Below are positions 1 through 10,466 of a stretch of 64,000 bases of DNA, piece after piece. The notes beneath the pieces are model-generated. The model was given only the letters and a program-made list of their open reading frames with translations. It had not been told where the DNA came from and made no database searches. Position numbers and translations under genes: made by a program. This DNA is from Locusta migratoria. Its lineage: Eukaryota > Arthropoda > Insecta > Orthoptera > Acrididae. Location of the stretch: the NCBI GenBank assembly GCA_026315105.1, contig CM048751.1:334334649-334398648 (forward strand), read 5' to 3'. How positions within the stretch are numbered: the stretch's first letter is position 1; every line of letters starts with the position of its first letter.

Positions 1-804
1 GATGACAGGCATCTTACCCGCATGGCTGTAACGGATCGTGCAGCCACGTCTCCATCCCTGAGCCAACAGATGGGGACGTTTGCAAGACAACAAACATCTG
101 CACGAACAGTTCGACGTTTGCAGCAGCATGGACTATCAGCTCGGAGACCATGGCTGCGGTTACCCTTGACGCTGCATCACAGACGGGAGCGCCTACGATG
201 GTGTACGTAGCGACGGACCTGGGAGCACGAATGGCAAAACGTTATTTTTTCGGATGAATCCAGGTTTCTTTTACAGCATCAGGATGGTCGCATCCGTGTT
301 TGGCGATATCGCTCTCAAATCACATTGGAAGCCTGTATTCGTCATCGCCATACTGGCGTATCACCCGTCGTTATGGTATGGCGTGCAATTGGTTATACGT
401 CTCGGTCACCTCTTGTTCGCATCGACGGCACTTTGAACAGTGGCCGTTACATTTCAGATGTTTTACGACCAGTGTCTCTGCCGTTCATTCAATCCCTGAG
501 AAACTCTACATTTCCGCAGGATAATGCACGACCGCATGTTGCAGGTCTTTTACGACCCTTCCTGGATACGGAAAATGTTGGACTGCTGCCCTGGCCAGCA
601 CATTATCCAGATTCTCACCAATTGAAAACGTCTGGTCAATGGTGGCCGAGCAATATGCCAGGGACTACTCTTGATGAACTGTGGTATCGTGTTCAAGCTG
701 AATGAGCATCTGTACCTATACACGCCATCCAAGCTCTGTATGACTCAATACGCAGGCGTATAAAGGCCGTTATTACGGCCAGAGGTGGTTGTTCTTGTTA
801 CTGA
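1..804 (+). pseudogene. Tc1-like transposase pseudogene
   Basis: Frame 1 reads as a Tc1-family DDE transposase, the enzyme that cuts and pastes the element. The N-terminal helix-turn-helix part lies at about 1-200. The first catalytic Asp is in the FSDESRF motif near 250-270 and the second in QDNARPH near 520-540. The third region (WPA..SPD, then IENVW in a shifted frame) lies near 590-640. The C-terminal tail ending ITARGGCS lies near 760-795. In-frame stops at 208-210 and 703-705 and a pair of compensating frameshifts between about 605 and 660 kill it. The start codon lies outside the window. Family assignment is firm. The copy cannot be active. Confidence 0.85.
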
Positions 805-937
805 TTTCTCAGGATCTATGCACCCAAATTGTTTGAAAATGTAATGACATGTTCTAGTATAACATATTTTGCCCAATGAACACCCTTTTTCATCTGTATT
901 TCTTCTTGGTGTAGCAGTTTTAATGGACAGTGGTGTA
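1..937 (+). mobile_element. Tc1-like DNA transposon, right part
   Basis: The window opens inside a Tc1-like element whose left end lies outside. It holds a broken transposase gene and then a right terminal region ending in TTTTAATGGACAGTGGTGTA. A nearly identical terminal segment stands alone at 24451-24521, which identifies this as the element's right end. The last two bases (TA, 936-937) fit the usual Tc1 TA target. The next repeat begins directly after it. Confidence 0.8.
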
Positions 938-1375
938 TATACATGCGGTATCTGCTCCGAAAGAACAGACGTCGCTTCTGATCCTGCAGTCGTTATTCTT
1001 TCGGAACTACCGCTACCTGTATATAAACAATATGCCGGTGACGGGCAATGATCCTTTCGTTATTGGTGGTCGGTGGGGGGGGGGGTGGAGGGAGGGGAGC
1101 AAGTTTTGGGCCTTTACTCTTACGGGCATTAGTTTCATAACTACAAGTTTGAGAACTGTGGGCAGGGTGAAGCTGGGAATTGTCTGACGGGAGGCGTGCT
1201 TAGGTAGAACTTGCAGATGCGGTGATGAGTGTGTCTCTAGTGGTCTGATGGTCAGCGCAACTGCGTAGAAGGCAGGACAGCCGGTTTCGAATCCCGGCTG
1301 GGTACACATTTTCAGCTTTGCTCATTTGCAGTTGATGTCATATATTCGGTAAATAGATATAGGTCGGCAAGTAGA
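938..1375 (+). repeat. Copy of the tRNA-like composite repeat (SINE-D)
   Basis: This stretch matches the element at 62389-62992. Shared blocks are the CCGAAAGAACAGACGTC start, GCCGGTGACGGGCAATGATC, a tRNA-like segment with a B-box-like GGTTTCGAATCCCGG near 1285-1300, and a tail reading TTGATGTCATATATTC. The 62-kb copy has a long foldback at its left. This one has only a short hairpin around TTCGGAACTACCG, so it is a shorter or rearranged version. A G-run lies at 1075-1086. Confidence 0.6.
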
Positions 1376-1394
1376 TACAGCGGTCCTTAACTCT

Positions 1395-1525
1395 CGGAAA
1401 GCCGTGCGGAAAAGTCTGGCGCGCCACGAAGAGGTTCGAATCCCCCCCCCCCCCTCTGGCATTTAGTTCATATGTAGTTTGTAAGTTTAGTGACAGTTAA
1501 GTCCCATAAGCTTTACAAAAATTTT
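1395..1525 (+). repeat. Degenerate SINE-A fragment
   Basis: A B-box-like GAGGTTCGAATCC, a C-run, and the SINE-A 3' landmarks (GTAGTTTGTAAGTTTAG, TTAAGTCCCATAAGC, TTTACAAA) identify an old, internally deleted SINE-A copy. Confidence 0.6.
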
Positions 1526-1794
1526 TATCATTTGACTCTCGGAACTAGTTCAACGTCTGCCATTGGAGTTTGCTCGCGCTTACTAAATAAACCTGTATCA
1601 TAGCGTTATGTTCTCCTTTGACTCTCTTGCGAACACCCTCTGTAAATTTCGAAAAACTTACGGGTATGTTTCCAGGTACAAAAATCTACGACGGCCGATA
1701 TTACGGCAGGAGACCACCCTGCCATTTTCAAGGCGAAACTGCAGTAAGGAAGCAATGTGCAACGATATTTAAAACCTGCATATAGCTCCATAAA

Positions 1795-3344
1795 GATTGG
1801 TGCCCTCTTAGGCCTATCGTACCAAACATTGGTGCTCCTACATATTGAGTTGCAAAAAATCTGGCTGGTTTGTTGAGCCCACTGGTAGGCCGTTGTGAAC
1901 ACCAAATTAAGAACTTGGATATTTTAGTTAGTTTTGATGTAGTTTCTCTTTTCACTCGCGTTCCTCTGTCTGATTCGTTGCAACTAATTGAGACGAACTT
2001 TGGCACTGATTTAACAAATTTATTTCGACATGTTTTGACTTCCACCTACTTTTTATTCAATGATGAGTACTACGAGCAGACAGAGTTGCGATGGGAATCC
2101 CTATGTCACCCAGCATTGCTAATTTATTCATGGAGGACTTCGAAGATCGTGCACTGGAGTCAGCGGCGTTGAAACCTGCTTATTGTTTCAGATATGTAGA
2201 CGACACGTTTGTTGTTTGGCCTCATGGTAGTGAGAACTTGAATTATATTTTTGGAACATCTAAATTCAATACACCCCAATATCCGTTTCACAATGGAAGT
2301 GGAAAAGAATGGTTGCTTTCTCTTCCTTGATGTGTTGGTCAGGAGAAAGGCAGATGGTACGTTGGGACATGCTGTTTATAGGAAGCCAACGCAAACTGAT
2401 TTGTATTTGCATGCTGATAGTTGTCACCACCCAGCTCAACGTAAAGGGGTTCTTCGAACCTTAGTGCATAGGGCTCATGTCATTTCTGACCCAGAAAGTT
2501 TGCCCGCTGAGCTGTCTCATCTGGAGGTAACTTTTCGACAGAATGGCTAGGGTGAAGGGGAGATTACAGAAGCGTTGTGCAACGGGCTAGTGATGATACA
2601 CTGAGTCGGCACCCACGTCAGTGGCCTTTCTGCTATACGTTGGCAGTACTTCCAATAAGATTGGTCGCATATTGCGTACAAACAATGTAAAATGTATGTT
2701 TCGGCCACCTTATAAAAATAAGGCACTGTTGGGATCCGTTAAGGATGATCTCGGTTTACGTAAGGCGGATGTCTAACGTATCCCATGTAGCTGTGACAAA
2801 TCATATGTTGGTCAAACTATTAGGACTGTTGAGGGCCGTTGTATTGAGCATAAACGTCACACACGTTTACAACAGCCAAACAAATCTGCTGTGGCCGAAC
2901 ACTGTCTTGGCACAGGTCACCCTATGGAATACGACAAAACGGAAATTCTGGCATGCATTTCCAACAACTGGGACTTTGTTATTAAGGAAGCGATAGAAAT
3001 AAAACTAGGTGACAGCCGGTCGCGATGGCCGAGGTGACTGAGGCGCTTCAGTCACGGTCTGCACGGCCACTATGGTCGGGGGTTCGAATCCCCCCCTCGG
3101 GCATGGATATTTGTGCCATCCTAGTTCGTAAGTAGTTCATAAGTAGTTTGTAAGTTTAGGGACTGATGACCCCGTAGTTAAGTCCCATAAGCTTAACAAA
3201 CATTTGAACATTTGAAAACTAGGTGACAACCTTATGAATAGGGAGGATGGAGGTTTCAGCTTAAATTCTGCTTGGGATCCTGCTCTCTCACTAGTCAAAA
3301 AACAGAGGGACAAAACTAATCCGACCTCATCCGTCGAGAACTGA
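1795..3344 (+). pseudogene. Penelope-like reverse transcriptase/GIY-YIG endonuclease, broken
   Basis: This gene copies the PLE RNA into DNA and nicks the target. Readable RT blocks in shifting frames are PLRPIVPNIGAPTY near 1805-1850, LVSFDVVSLFTRVPL near 1925-1975, GIPMSPSIANLFMEDF near 2091-2140, the YVDDT active site near 2195, and FLDVLVRR near 2325-2345. A GIY-YIG-type block (PCSCDKSYVGQT, then a KSAVAEHC motif) spans about 2785-2915. A TGA at 3342-3344 ends the reading frame. Several frameshifts and stops, plus the SINE at 3015-3214, inactivate it. Removing the SINE and one TSD copy leaves the frame continuous through KLGDN. Confidence 0.85.
3015..3214 (+). mobile_element. SINE-A copy nested in PLE-1
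   Basis: This is a full-length-looking tRNA-derived SINE. The 5' half is class-II-tRNA-like with an A-box-like GATGGCCGAGGTG and a B-box-like GGTTCGAATCC. The 3' half carries GGGACTGATGACCCCGTAG and ends in ACATTTGAACATTTG. A 14-bp TSD, AAAACTAGGTGACA, sits at 3001-3014 and 3215-3228. It interrupts the last codons of the PLE gene, so it is younger than the PLE. Confidence 0.93.
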
Positions 3345-3623
3345 TGTTTAATATCGATATTCTGACCGATTTCATCTTTTGTCGTGTCGGCGCTGTGTGC
3401 TTCCTAGCTCGGTGTGTGTTGCTTTCCTGTTTCCTCATTGAAAAGCGAGGTTTTAAAGATCGTTGCACATTGCTTCCTTAGCGCAGATTCGCCTTGAAAA
3501 TGGCAGGGTGTTCTCCTGCCGAAATATCGGCCGTCATCGATTTTGGTACCTAGCAGCATACCCGTAAGTTTTCGAAGTTGTTTATTCGCCAGGAGAAATT
3601 AAGGAATCACACCCTCTGTAAAT

Positions 3624-4063
3624 GTTTACACCATTCTATAGGTTCGTCGCTCGCCATAGACCTTTTGCGATCGATTACAATTGTCCGTGGACGTTTACAC
3701 TTGATCACTGAAATCATAAACAACGTGGATGAAGTGGAAACTGCGCCTCTCACTTAAGGACGAGGCTAACACTGGACAGACGAGGATAGGACATGGAGCG
3801 GAGACGCACGTAGCGGCGTGTGGCGACGTGCTGCGACTCCAGAAGACGACGCGCCGCCGGCGACGTGCCGAGATGAGGCCACAATCGGGCGACGCGACGC
3901 CCAAGACAAAGGACGGCGCCGGCTGTCCGGGCAGAGGCACCTGACACCCTGCACCCAATAGACGGGGGCTAACTGGTTCACTTCTGGAAACGAGTTCGTC
4001 AACCCTTCGACAGTCGCGTATGTATCTGTGAGATACATGACCTAAACTATATAAATGTGAATG
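3624..4063. other. No recognised gene; GC-rich patch
   Basis: Open frames of 65-90 codons occur on both strands of a GC-rich, CpG-containing patch (about 3770-3960) but resemble nothing I know. The segment at 4050-4063 (ATAAATGTGAATGTCTG) resembles the Helitron-like starts at 5430 and 5627. Confidence 0.4.
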
Positions 4064-4780
4064 TCTGCTTTCAATGTAGATAAATGTAAGGTGATGCGCA
4101 TGAGTAGGAAAAAAGTTCCATAATGTTCGAATACAGCATTAGCAGTGAGCTTCTTGATGCTGTCGCGTCGTTCAAATATCTAGGCGTAACATTGCAGAGC
4201 GATGAAATGGAACGAACATGTAAGGACAATTGTGGTGTAAGGCGGACAGCAGATTTCGGTTTATTGGGAGAATTTTGGGAAGATGTACTTCATCTGTAAA
4301 ACAGACCGCATATAAAACGCGTGTACTACCACGTCTTGAGTATTGTTCAAGTATTTGGGACCCGCAGCAGATCAATTTAAAGGAAGACAAAGAAGCAGTT
4401 CAGAGGCGAGCAGCTAGGTTTGTCACTGGTAGGTTCGACCAACGCGCGAGTGTCACGAAAATGCTCCGGCAACGCAATTGGGAATCGCTGGAGGAAAGAC
4501 GACGTCCTTTTCGTAAATTTCTTTTGAGGAAATTTAGAGGGCCGGAATTTGAAGCTGAGTGTAGTACGATCTTGCTGCCTCCTACTTAGATTTCGCGTAG
4601 TGTTCACAATGCCAAATAAGAGAAATTAGGGCTCGTACGGAGGCATATAGGCACTCTTTTTTCCCTTGTTCTATTTGCGAGTGGAATAGGAAAGGAAATG
4701 CCTAGTAGTGGTACAGTGTACCCTCCGTCACGCACCTTACGGTGGATTTCGGTGTACGTATGTAGAAGTATATGTAGATG
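4064..4780 (+). pseudogene. CR1-type LINE 3' fragment (RT C-terminus)
   Basis: This is a 5'-truncated copy of the LINE seen better at 17115-19320. It begins at the block reading NVDKCKVMRMSRKK. It continues through RFIGRILGRCTSSVK, LEYCSSIWDPQQINL, RRAARFVTGRFDQRA and FRGPEFEAEC, stops near 4589, and ends in the family's tail with GTATGTAGAAG and TGTAGATGTA. Frameshifts lie near 4130 and 4230. It is dead. Confidence 0.85.
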
Positions 4781-4785
4781 TAATT

Positions 4786-5428
4786 GTGCCAAGGCGATGA
4801 CCGGACCGCATGTGCTTGGTGACAAACAGAAATTTTTTGGAAGTTAGCCAAATTGTATAAGAACATGTCAAGACATTTGTGATAACTGCTACGTTTCTTT
4901 TAATATTAAACTCTTCCCTGCTTTCAATATAGTGTGTGGAACAAAACGGATCGACGAAGACGTTGAGAGCGGAGGTGTTGATTGCTGGAGATGGGTCGTT
5001 CGTGATCGAACACTTTCAAAGAGTTCGTTCACAAAAGTGGACTGAACTATTGGATCGTGAAGCTACAAAAGAGGAACGGCAGTTCAACGTTCACCTAGGT
5101 GAACCAGTCGGTCACATTGGCGGTTCTCATCTGGAACTACCGCGTCGCGTTCTCGTTCCTGGCAAGCAGCGCGGCCGGTCCCTCACACCACAACGATGTT
5201 TCAAATTTTATTGCTTTACTCGTATTTTTTGAGGAGACGCTGTTAACATTTTACTTCATTCTACTTGAGCAACCCTGCTCGTAATATATACCTCTGACGT
5301 TATGTTTTCATGTAACCTATTTTATCTTTTGATGCAGTTACCCTTAGTTATAATCAGTACCGGTGTGTCATATGTGTCCACTGGTCCAGTGAGCCCCCGG
5401 AAAAAACCTCGCCGTGACAAAAGTAAAT
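4786..5428 (+). repeat. 0.6-kb repeat, copy 1 (inverted partner at 11754-12347)
   Basis: The copy begins GTGCCAAGGCGATGACCGG and ends CCTCGCCGTGACAAAAGTAA. It matches the reverse complement of 11754-12347 over nearly its whole length with scattered substitutions. Both copies keep one open frame (here 4936-5232) with blocks such as IAGDGSFVIEHFQR, WTELLDREATKEERQFNV and LPRRVLVPGKQRGRSL. I do not recognise this protein. A more diverged relative may lie at 31775-32060. I saw no TSD. It could be an LTR or part of a larger unclassified element. Confidence 0.65.
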
Positions 5429-5548
5429 CTATATCTATAAATGTGAATGTCTGTTCGGTGTACGTTTATCACGTCTAAACCACAAGACATAAAGAACTAA
5501 AGAGGCTACCGGGGAAGGCTTTAGGCGCGGTTTTATGCCGATCGAATA

Positions 5549-5629
<81 letters not shown>

Positions 5630-6690
5630 GTGAATGTCTGTTCGGTGTACGCTTGTCACGACCGAACGACAAGACACAGAGACTTAAATATTTGTACAGT
5701 TACTAATTTATACCTGAGGAAGGTTTTAGGCATGGTTTTATAGCGATCTGATTTAGTAATATGAAGAATATAAAGCGAAATGCGGAACAATAAATTATTA
5801 CTCTTTGAAAATTATATTTACTCTTTAAAAATGGTTTTATTGGTTACATTGTTGCTTGATAATGATAGAAGGGCGGAGTATATTGCGATGGAAAGTTATC
5901 GGTGTTCATAAAATTCTACGTGTGTGTGTGTTAATATTTTCCTCTGCAGCGAATAGTATAGAACGCAAACGAATGGACTGCGTGTAATTGTTGTCCGAAG
6001 TCTCCCGTTGTACACCATAGCAGTTCTATGCCGATAGCTACAAGTAGGTGGAAGATATGATGGTTGAAAGTCGTCAAATTATAAAATAAAGTTCGGACTG
6101 AAGGCCAGCGATGACGTTTGCGACTCTATAGCAAGGAGGTTACATACAGCGAAACGTGATGCCATAGACCTTATGTTTGATCTATGCGTGCTACAATGTC
6201 TTCAGCTCTTTCTCTGTAAGGATAACCAAACGAATAAGGAAATATTAGAATAAATAAACCAGTAAAAATATATTTTAATAGATATTTTTAAAAAATCGAT
6301 TTGACGTTTTGCGCATTACATCAAGTGATCGATCTGTGATATTATTACAACCATTATTGTTGAATTTCTTGATTGGATTATTCGAAACGAGTGTATCTTT
6401 ACGTGTGATTTGATCTACATTACTTACTTCCATGATAAACAGTAAGTGCACAGACTTCTGCAATCTGATAGGAATATTTTTCAGTTCCGCTTTATCAGCG
6501 ACATTTCCTAAAAAATGAGTTAAATTAATTACATTAATTTAATTGTTATTTAAATTTCTTAGATAAATGTGCATTGCGTTACTTTACACAAATTACAAGA
6601 ATAACAGTATCATAGCAGGCTACTGAAAGACAGCTTATCTATCATAATCAACCAACACGCCAGCGGAGCCGCGGGTTTAAGCTAGTTTTT
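5429..6690 (+). mobile_element. Helitron-like non-autonomous element (tentative)
   Basis: Two tandem starts read AATGTGAATGTCTGTTCGG (about 5439 and 5627), separated by an AT microsatellite. Each is followed by GAAGGYTTTAGGC and GGTTTTATRSCGATC. The segment ends near GGAGCCGCGGGTTTAAGCTA at about 6667-6686. Insect Helitrons often start with a similar TGAATGTCTGTT block and end with a GC-rich hairpin-like CGCCGGGT before CTAG(T), so the class is a guess from memory. The inside (5840-6650) is AT-rich with no gene I recognise. Confidence 0.35.
5552..5626. repeat. (AT)n microsatellite
   Basis: About 75 bp of uninterrupted AT dinucleotides between the two Helitron-like starts. Confidence 0.97.
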
Positions 6691-6997
6691 CTCTAATATT
6701 ATCGCAATGAACAGTGATAAAGGCTTGCTGGCCCACGACGTATTGTGTCATACCTTTGTTATTCCTTCACAGCAGTTTCATCCTTATCCCGATACTGACA
6801 AGTTCCTTAAATAACTCAGACGGGAGCAAGTTTATTTTCTGTATCTGTCAGATACAGCGCGCCTAATCGCGTAACTCATTGTCTCCGCTAATGACAGCAG
6901 CCGTAGCATTGTTTGTAGCGTAATCAAGTTGGCCATTGCGTTGTTGCCTTCTAGATGAAGCAACGTTTCGCTGTAGCTACAAGTACTCTCTTTCGGA

Positions 6998-7643
6998 ATG
7001 AGTAAACGATATGATTTAGAAAATCTTAAGGATGTGGAAGAAGTACATCGCCTTCTTTTCGACGACGAGGTATCAATTGAAGATGATGTAGAAACTGATT
7101 CGGAAACAAGATCTGTAGACACAGACACAGATCACAAATTTGATGTAGAGGAAAATAATGAAGTTCAACAAAGTGATGAACATTACTATTTTTGTGAGTA
7201 AAAAAGACAACTAAAATCCTTTCAGCTGTAATAGCAATAAACATTTCAGGCATCAACTCAAGAGTAATTTTCTTGGGCAACAAGAAGAAATACTCAAATA
7301 GGCGCGAGTACCTAAAACCTTTGGCTGTGACTCTACTGCAAGATCATCTCAAAAGAAGAGCTCTTATTATGACTCTACCAGATGATACAAAGTCGATGCT
7401 GGTAAAGTACAAACCTCAAGGAAAAGAGCAAGAAAACACTAAACTATGTTTGCACCCAGGAAAGAAGAAAAGAAAAAGATGCCAGTCATGTTACAGGGAG
7501 ATAAAAAAGACTTGCCTCAGCAAGTAGCCTACGCATAAGAAAAATTAGGTACACATCTTTGTTTGCAAAAGTACGAAAATTAATTATTTGTGAACAATGT
7601 CTTTCTGTAGAGAGCAATCCATACAAAGAAACATGCTCTGATT
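6998..7643 (+). pseudogene. piggyBac-family transposase, internally deleted
   Basis: piggyBac transposases excise at TTAA sites. An acidic N-terminal segment (6998-7198, MSKRYDLENLKDVEEVH...) runs straight into a C-terminal segment in another frame (7201-7527). The latter contains ISGINSRVIFLGN, the basic YLKPLAVTLLQDHLKRR and a cysteine-rich KKRKRCQSCYREIKKTC. A further C-x2-C stretch (LIICEQCLSVES) continues in a third frame to about 7643. The whole DDD catalytic middle (normally about 300 residues) is missing, so this is a deletion derivative. I could not place its TTAA ends with confidence. Confidence 0.75.
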
Positions 7644-7649
7644 AGTTCA

Positions 7650-7937
7650 ATAATTTATTTGTATCTATAATGAAGTCGCTTTGTAAAAGAATTTCAAATA
7701 CTTCTCCATTAGAATATGTTAAATATTTTTGTTGATTTGAAAGTGTAATGAGCCTAATGTTCACTTATGTATTTGCCAAATCTGTAACAATAAAGGTAAC
7801 TGCAATTTAAAACAGAAGCAAAAGAAAAAGAAGCTGTAAACAAAGGCACAAGCACAAAAATCATCGCATTTATCCAGGAGATACATCGCGACTATTGGCG
7901 TCATGAAAGGTGACGCGCCTGCTGGAGAGTTAATGAT
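7650..7937. other. No recognised feature
   Basis: AT-rich sequence between the piggyBac remnant and the inverted repeat. I see no conserved coding signal. Confidence 0.4.
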
Positions 7938-8215
7938 CAGGGGTTGAGAATAAAAACCGCTACCAGCCACATTAAATATCGTTTTATTTATTTGTGACAC
8001 CGGTTTCGGGCTTGTGCACATCTTCAGGTGCTTAAAACATTCAGAATTCTACACGTGAAGCATGTTGGTGGAGTTAGATTTAATATTGTATCAAAATCGC
8101 GATTGTTCACGACACTAACTTTTTAAGTGCCTGAAGATGGGTACAAACCCGAAACCGGTCGTGTCATAAATAAATAACACGAATGTCATCGGTAGTGGTT
8201 GTTATTCTCAACGCT
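7938..8215. repeat. Inverted repeat with ribozyme-like arms
   Basis: Arms of roughly 100 bp (about 7938-8042 and 8113-8215) are inverted copies around a ~70-bp spacer. Each arm carries GACACCGGTTTCGGG or its reverse, next to CTTCAGG. Read outward, the core is CTGAAGAT, a short GGGT/ACCC stem, then CGAAACCGGT (8131-8155 plus; 8003-8027 minus), followed by CATAAATAAATAACACG. The pattern resembles a hammerhead core (CUGANGA-stem II-GAAA), with one extra base before stem II. Similar arms occur in the PLEs here. I saw no TSD. Confidence 0.7.
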
Positions 8216-8547
8216 GCGTTACGAACAGTCACGGAGTTCATACACACCCATCATGGATGAAACTCACTAATGATAATTCCTTTATACAAACCGTTACTTT
8301 TTCTTCCGATTATTATCCAATAATACAGAATCGAAATAGAAAGGAACTGACTAGTTGGTTCATAAAATATGAACAGTAATTTCTGATTTTAAAGATATGT
8401 AATAGGGTAACTCAGGGAGGGTTGGACCACTTTTTTTCTTTGGGGTGAAATTCATCGCTTTTTAATATTTTTTAAACTTCTACCAGCATTTTCCTATAGG
8501 ATGTCATATAAATGTATATTATTGAGGCCCTCCCACTGAAAGTGTAA

Positions 8548-8648
<101 letters not shown>

Positions 8649-8770
8649 CACCCGTAGGTGTATGGGTGGGATGGACCAGTGTAGTGGGAGAGATGATACA
8701 CTTGAAGAAAAGATTGAATGAAAATGACATACTTTATTGGAATATGTAGTAATGAATGCAGTAACACATT

Positions 8771-9490
8771 TTAGACCAAAATATTTGGATCAGCATTTTG
8801 TAAACAGTAAGCGAACACTGGATTTTCATTGATTTGTAGATTTTGTGCAAACTTTAGGATATTTTTCTCCTAGCACAGCTATTACACTCATTAGCAAATG
8901 ATGAACAACATTCATGTGACCATCGTGAACAGGAAATACACTAAATCCAATCGTCTTTTTTGTTGGTTTCGTAATATATTTCACAACACCCGCCACATTC
9001 ATCTTCATCCCATTCGTCAAATCTATTTTCAGCATCTTCTACAAGCTTGAACTACTCTTTCGCAGTGTCTTTGGCTCTTCTTACAACTACATTGGAACTA
9101 AGCCTAAGAAAGGAATGAAGCCAGTCGTAACCAGCCTTTTTAAATTCCTTATTGAAAGTATGTTGTATATTTAGCCTTTCAGCTAATTGAAATGTCAAAC
9201 TCTTTACCGATTCTCTACATGGTGCAAAACCTCGCTCTTGAAGTTTCTTAATGTGAGCGATGACTTTTATTCTCAATACCCAGTAAAGGCTGAGGTCCCA
9301 TACTATCCTTAGAATAAGTTTTTGACTGTAGTCTTCTTTTCAGTGTAGTTTTAGGTATACCAAAGGCTTTAACTGCAGCATTGACTCCCATGATATTATC
9401 CCGAACAGCATGTATAGCCTTCATGAATCCATCTTCGGTCCATTGGCCTCGCTTTTCTGAAAGAGAAAAATACCAACTATGTAGAAACAT
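8771..9490 (-). pseudogene. pogo-type transposase: DNA-binding part joined to C-terminal Zn finger
   Basis: On the minus strand the 5' part encodes the helix-turn-helix DNA-binding region typical of pogo/Tigger transposases (RGQWTEDGFMKAIHAVRDN, KAFGIPKTTLKRRL, then HIKKLQERGFAPCRESVKSL and AGYDWLHSFLRLSSNVVVRR). A frameshift lies near 9270 and a stop after RRAKDTAKE near 9052. In the same frame follows a Cys/His cluster (DECGGCCEIYY ... CISCSRWSHECC) of the PHD-like type found at the C-terminus of many insect pogo transposases. The DDE catalytic core is absent. The start beyond 9490 is unclear. Confidence 0.75.
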
Positions 9491-9650
9491 GGTATTCGAT
9501 CAATTTTTAAAATGTTAATGTAATTTCCATGATCACTTAAGATATATTTAATTGTGGTCCATCTCTCCCTATTTAAAATGCCTGGTCCATCACTCACAAA
9601 TAGAAATGGTCCATCTATCCCCATTTTTTGGGAAAAGATAGACCATCCCG

Positions 9651-10466
9651 ATTTCAGTTTGCAGTTTTAGAGCTCGGTGGCCATTTTACGTTAGGTACAT
9701 GCCAACACATTAGTTAAGCTCTTAGTAATAAAACTGCAGGAATACTGTGCAAACTGTGCTATAATAATAAAAGAACGTAACTACACGATAAAACTTTTCG
9801 ACTTACCAGAAGAGAAAATGTGATTTTTCCCCTGAACTAAGACGATAATTACAACAACACTTTTGCACGACGTTCGTTCAACAAAGTGTTTACTCACGAG
9901 CAGACGGTGCTGCTCTCTAGCGGCGCATTCACGAAATACGTCACCGGTCCGTCTCACCGAGTGGTCCAACTCACCACGAGTTACCCAACAGCCAACCGGT
10001 TGCGTAAAATTTATTGGCCTTGACCAGGTATCATTACCACCAGAGGCTGGTACTTCAGATGACTGGGAGTTCACTTCGTCCCCAACCACTCGGCGTTCAA
10101 AGAGACCATTTGGCGCATCTCTGCGATTGCCGCCGGGGGAAAGCTCCCAGGTCCCCCACCTCCCACCTCCCACTGCAGAACGACTTACCTCGGTTTGTTT
10201 GCGCTTGCTTCAACTCTCAGGGGTGGCCTATCAAGCTTCTTTATTTCACACTATTGTTCCAGGCTTAATGCTGAGTAATTTGTTTCTAAAAGATGCTGAA
10301 CATTGTTCACTTTTCCTTTGGTAATAAACACCAACAACATATGAATATGAACATGAACACTAAAGCGCAGCAAGTAACTAATTACACTGTTAAGTGAATA
10401 TGTCAAAATGAATTTATTACGGTAAAGAGACAAGCTACCTCGGGTTCATCAGGTCTTCGAGGATAA
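9651..10466. other. Unassigned region with a 153-codon open frame
   Basis: The segment 9863-10324 on the plus strand stays open for 153 codons through a moderately GC-rich stretch (9900-10200) with proline- and serine-rich composition. I recognise no family and no conserved motif. On the minus strand CCGAG/GTAAGT near 10195 resembles a splice donor. Chance opening in GC-rich DNA is as likely as a real exon. Confidence 0.3.

Larger units (their letters stand above)
1648..3608 (+). mobile_element. Penelope-like element (PLE-1) with inverted arms
   Basis: The element is bounded by an exact 15-bp direct repeat, ACACCCTCTGTAAAT, at 1633-1647 and 3609-3623, which I read as a TSD. Its ends are inverted copies of each other: about 1648-1780 matches the reverse complement of about 3440-3608. 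Between them lies a broken PLE gene with reverse transcriptase and GIY-YIG endonuclease parts. Inverted partial copies at the 5' side and terminal pLTR-like arms are known for Penelope elements. Each arm holds a decayed stem-plus-GAAA motif (1700-1732 minus, 3493-3530 plus). A SINE is nested at 3015-3214. Confidence 0.85.

Noticed and set aside
2745..2996. Separate 83-codon gene in the frame of 2745
   Set aside because: The conserved GIY-YIG reading lies in another frame of the same stretch and belongs to PLE-1.
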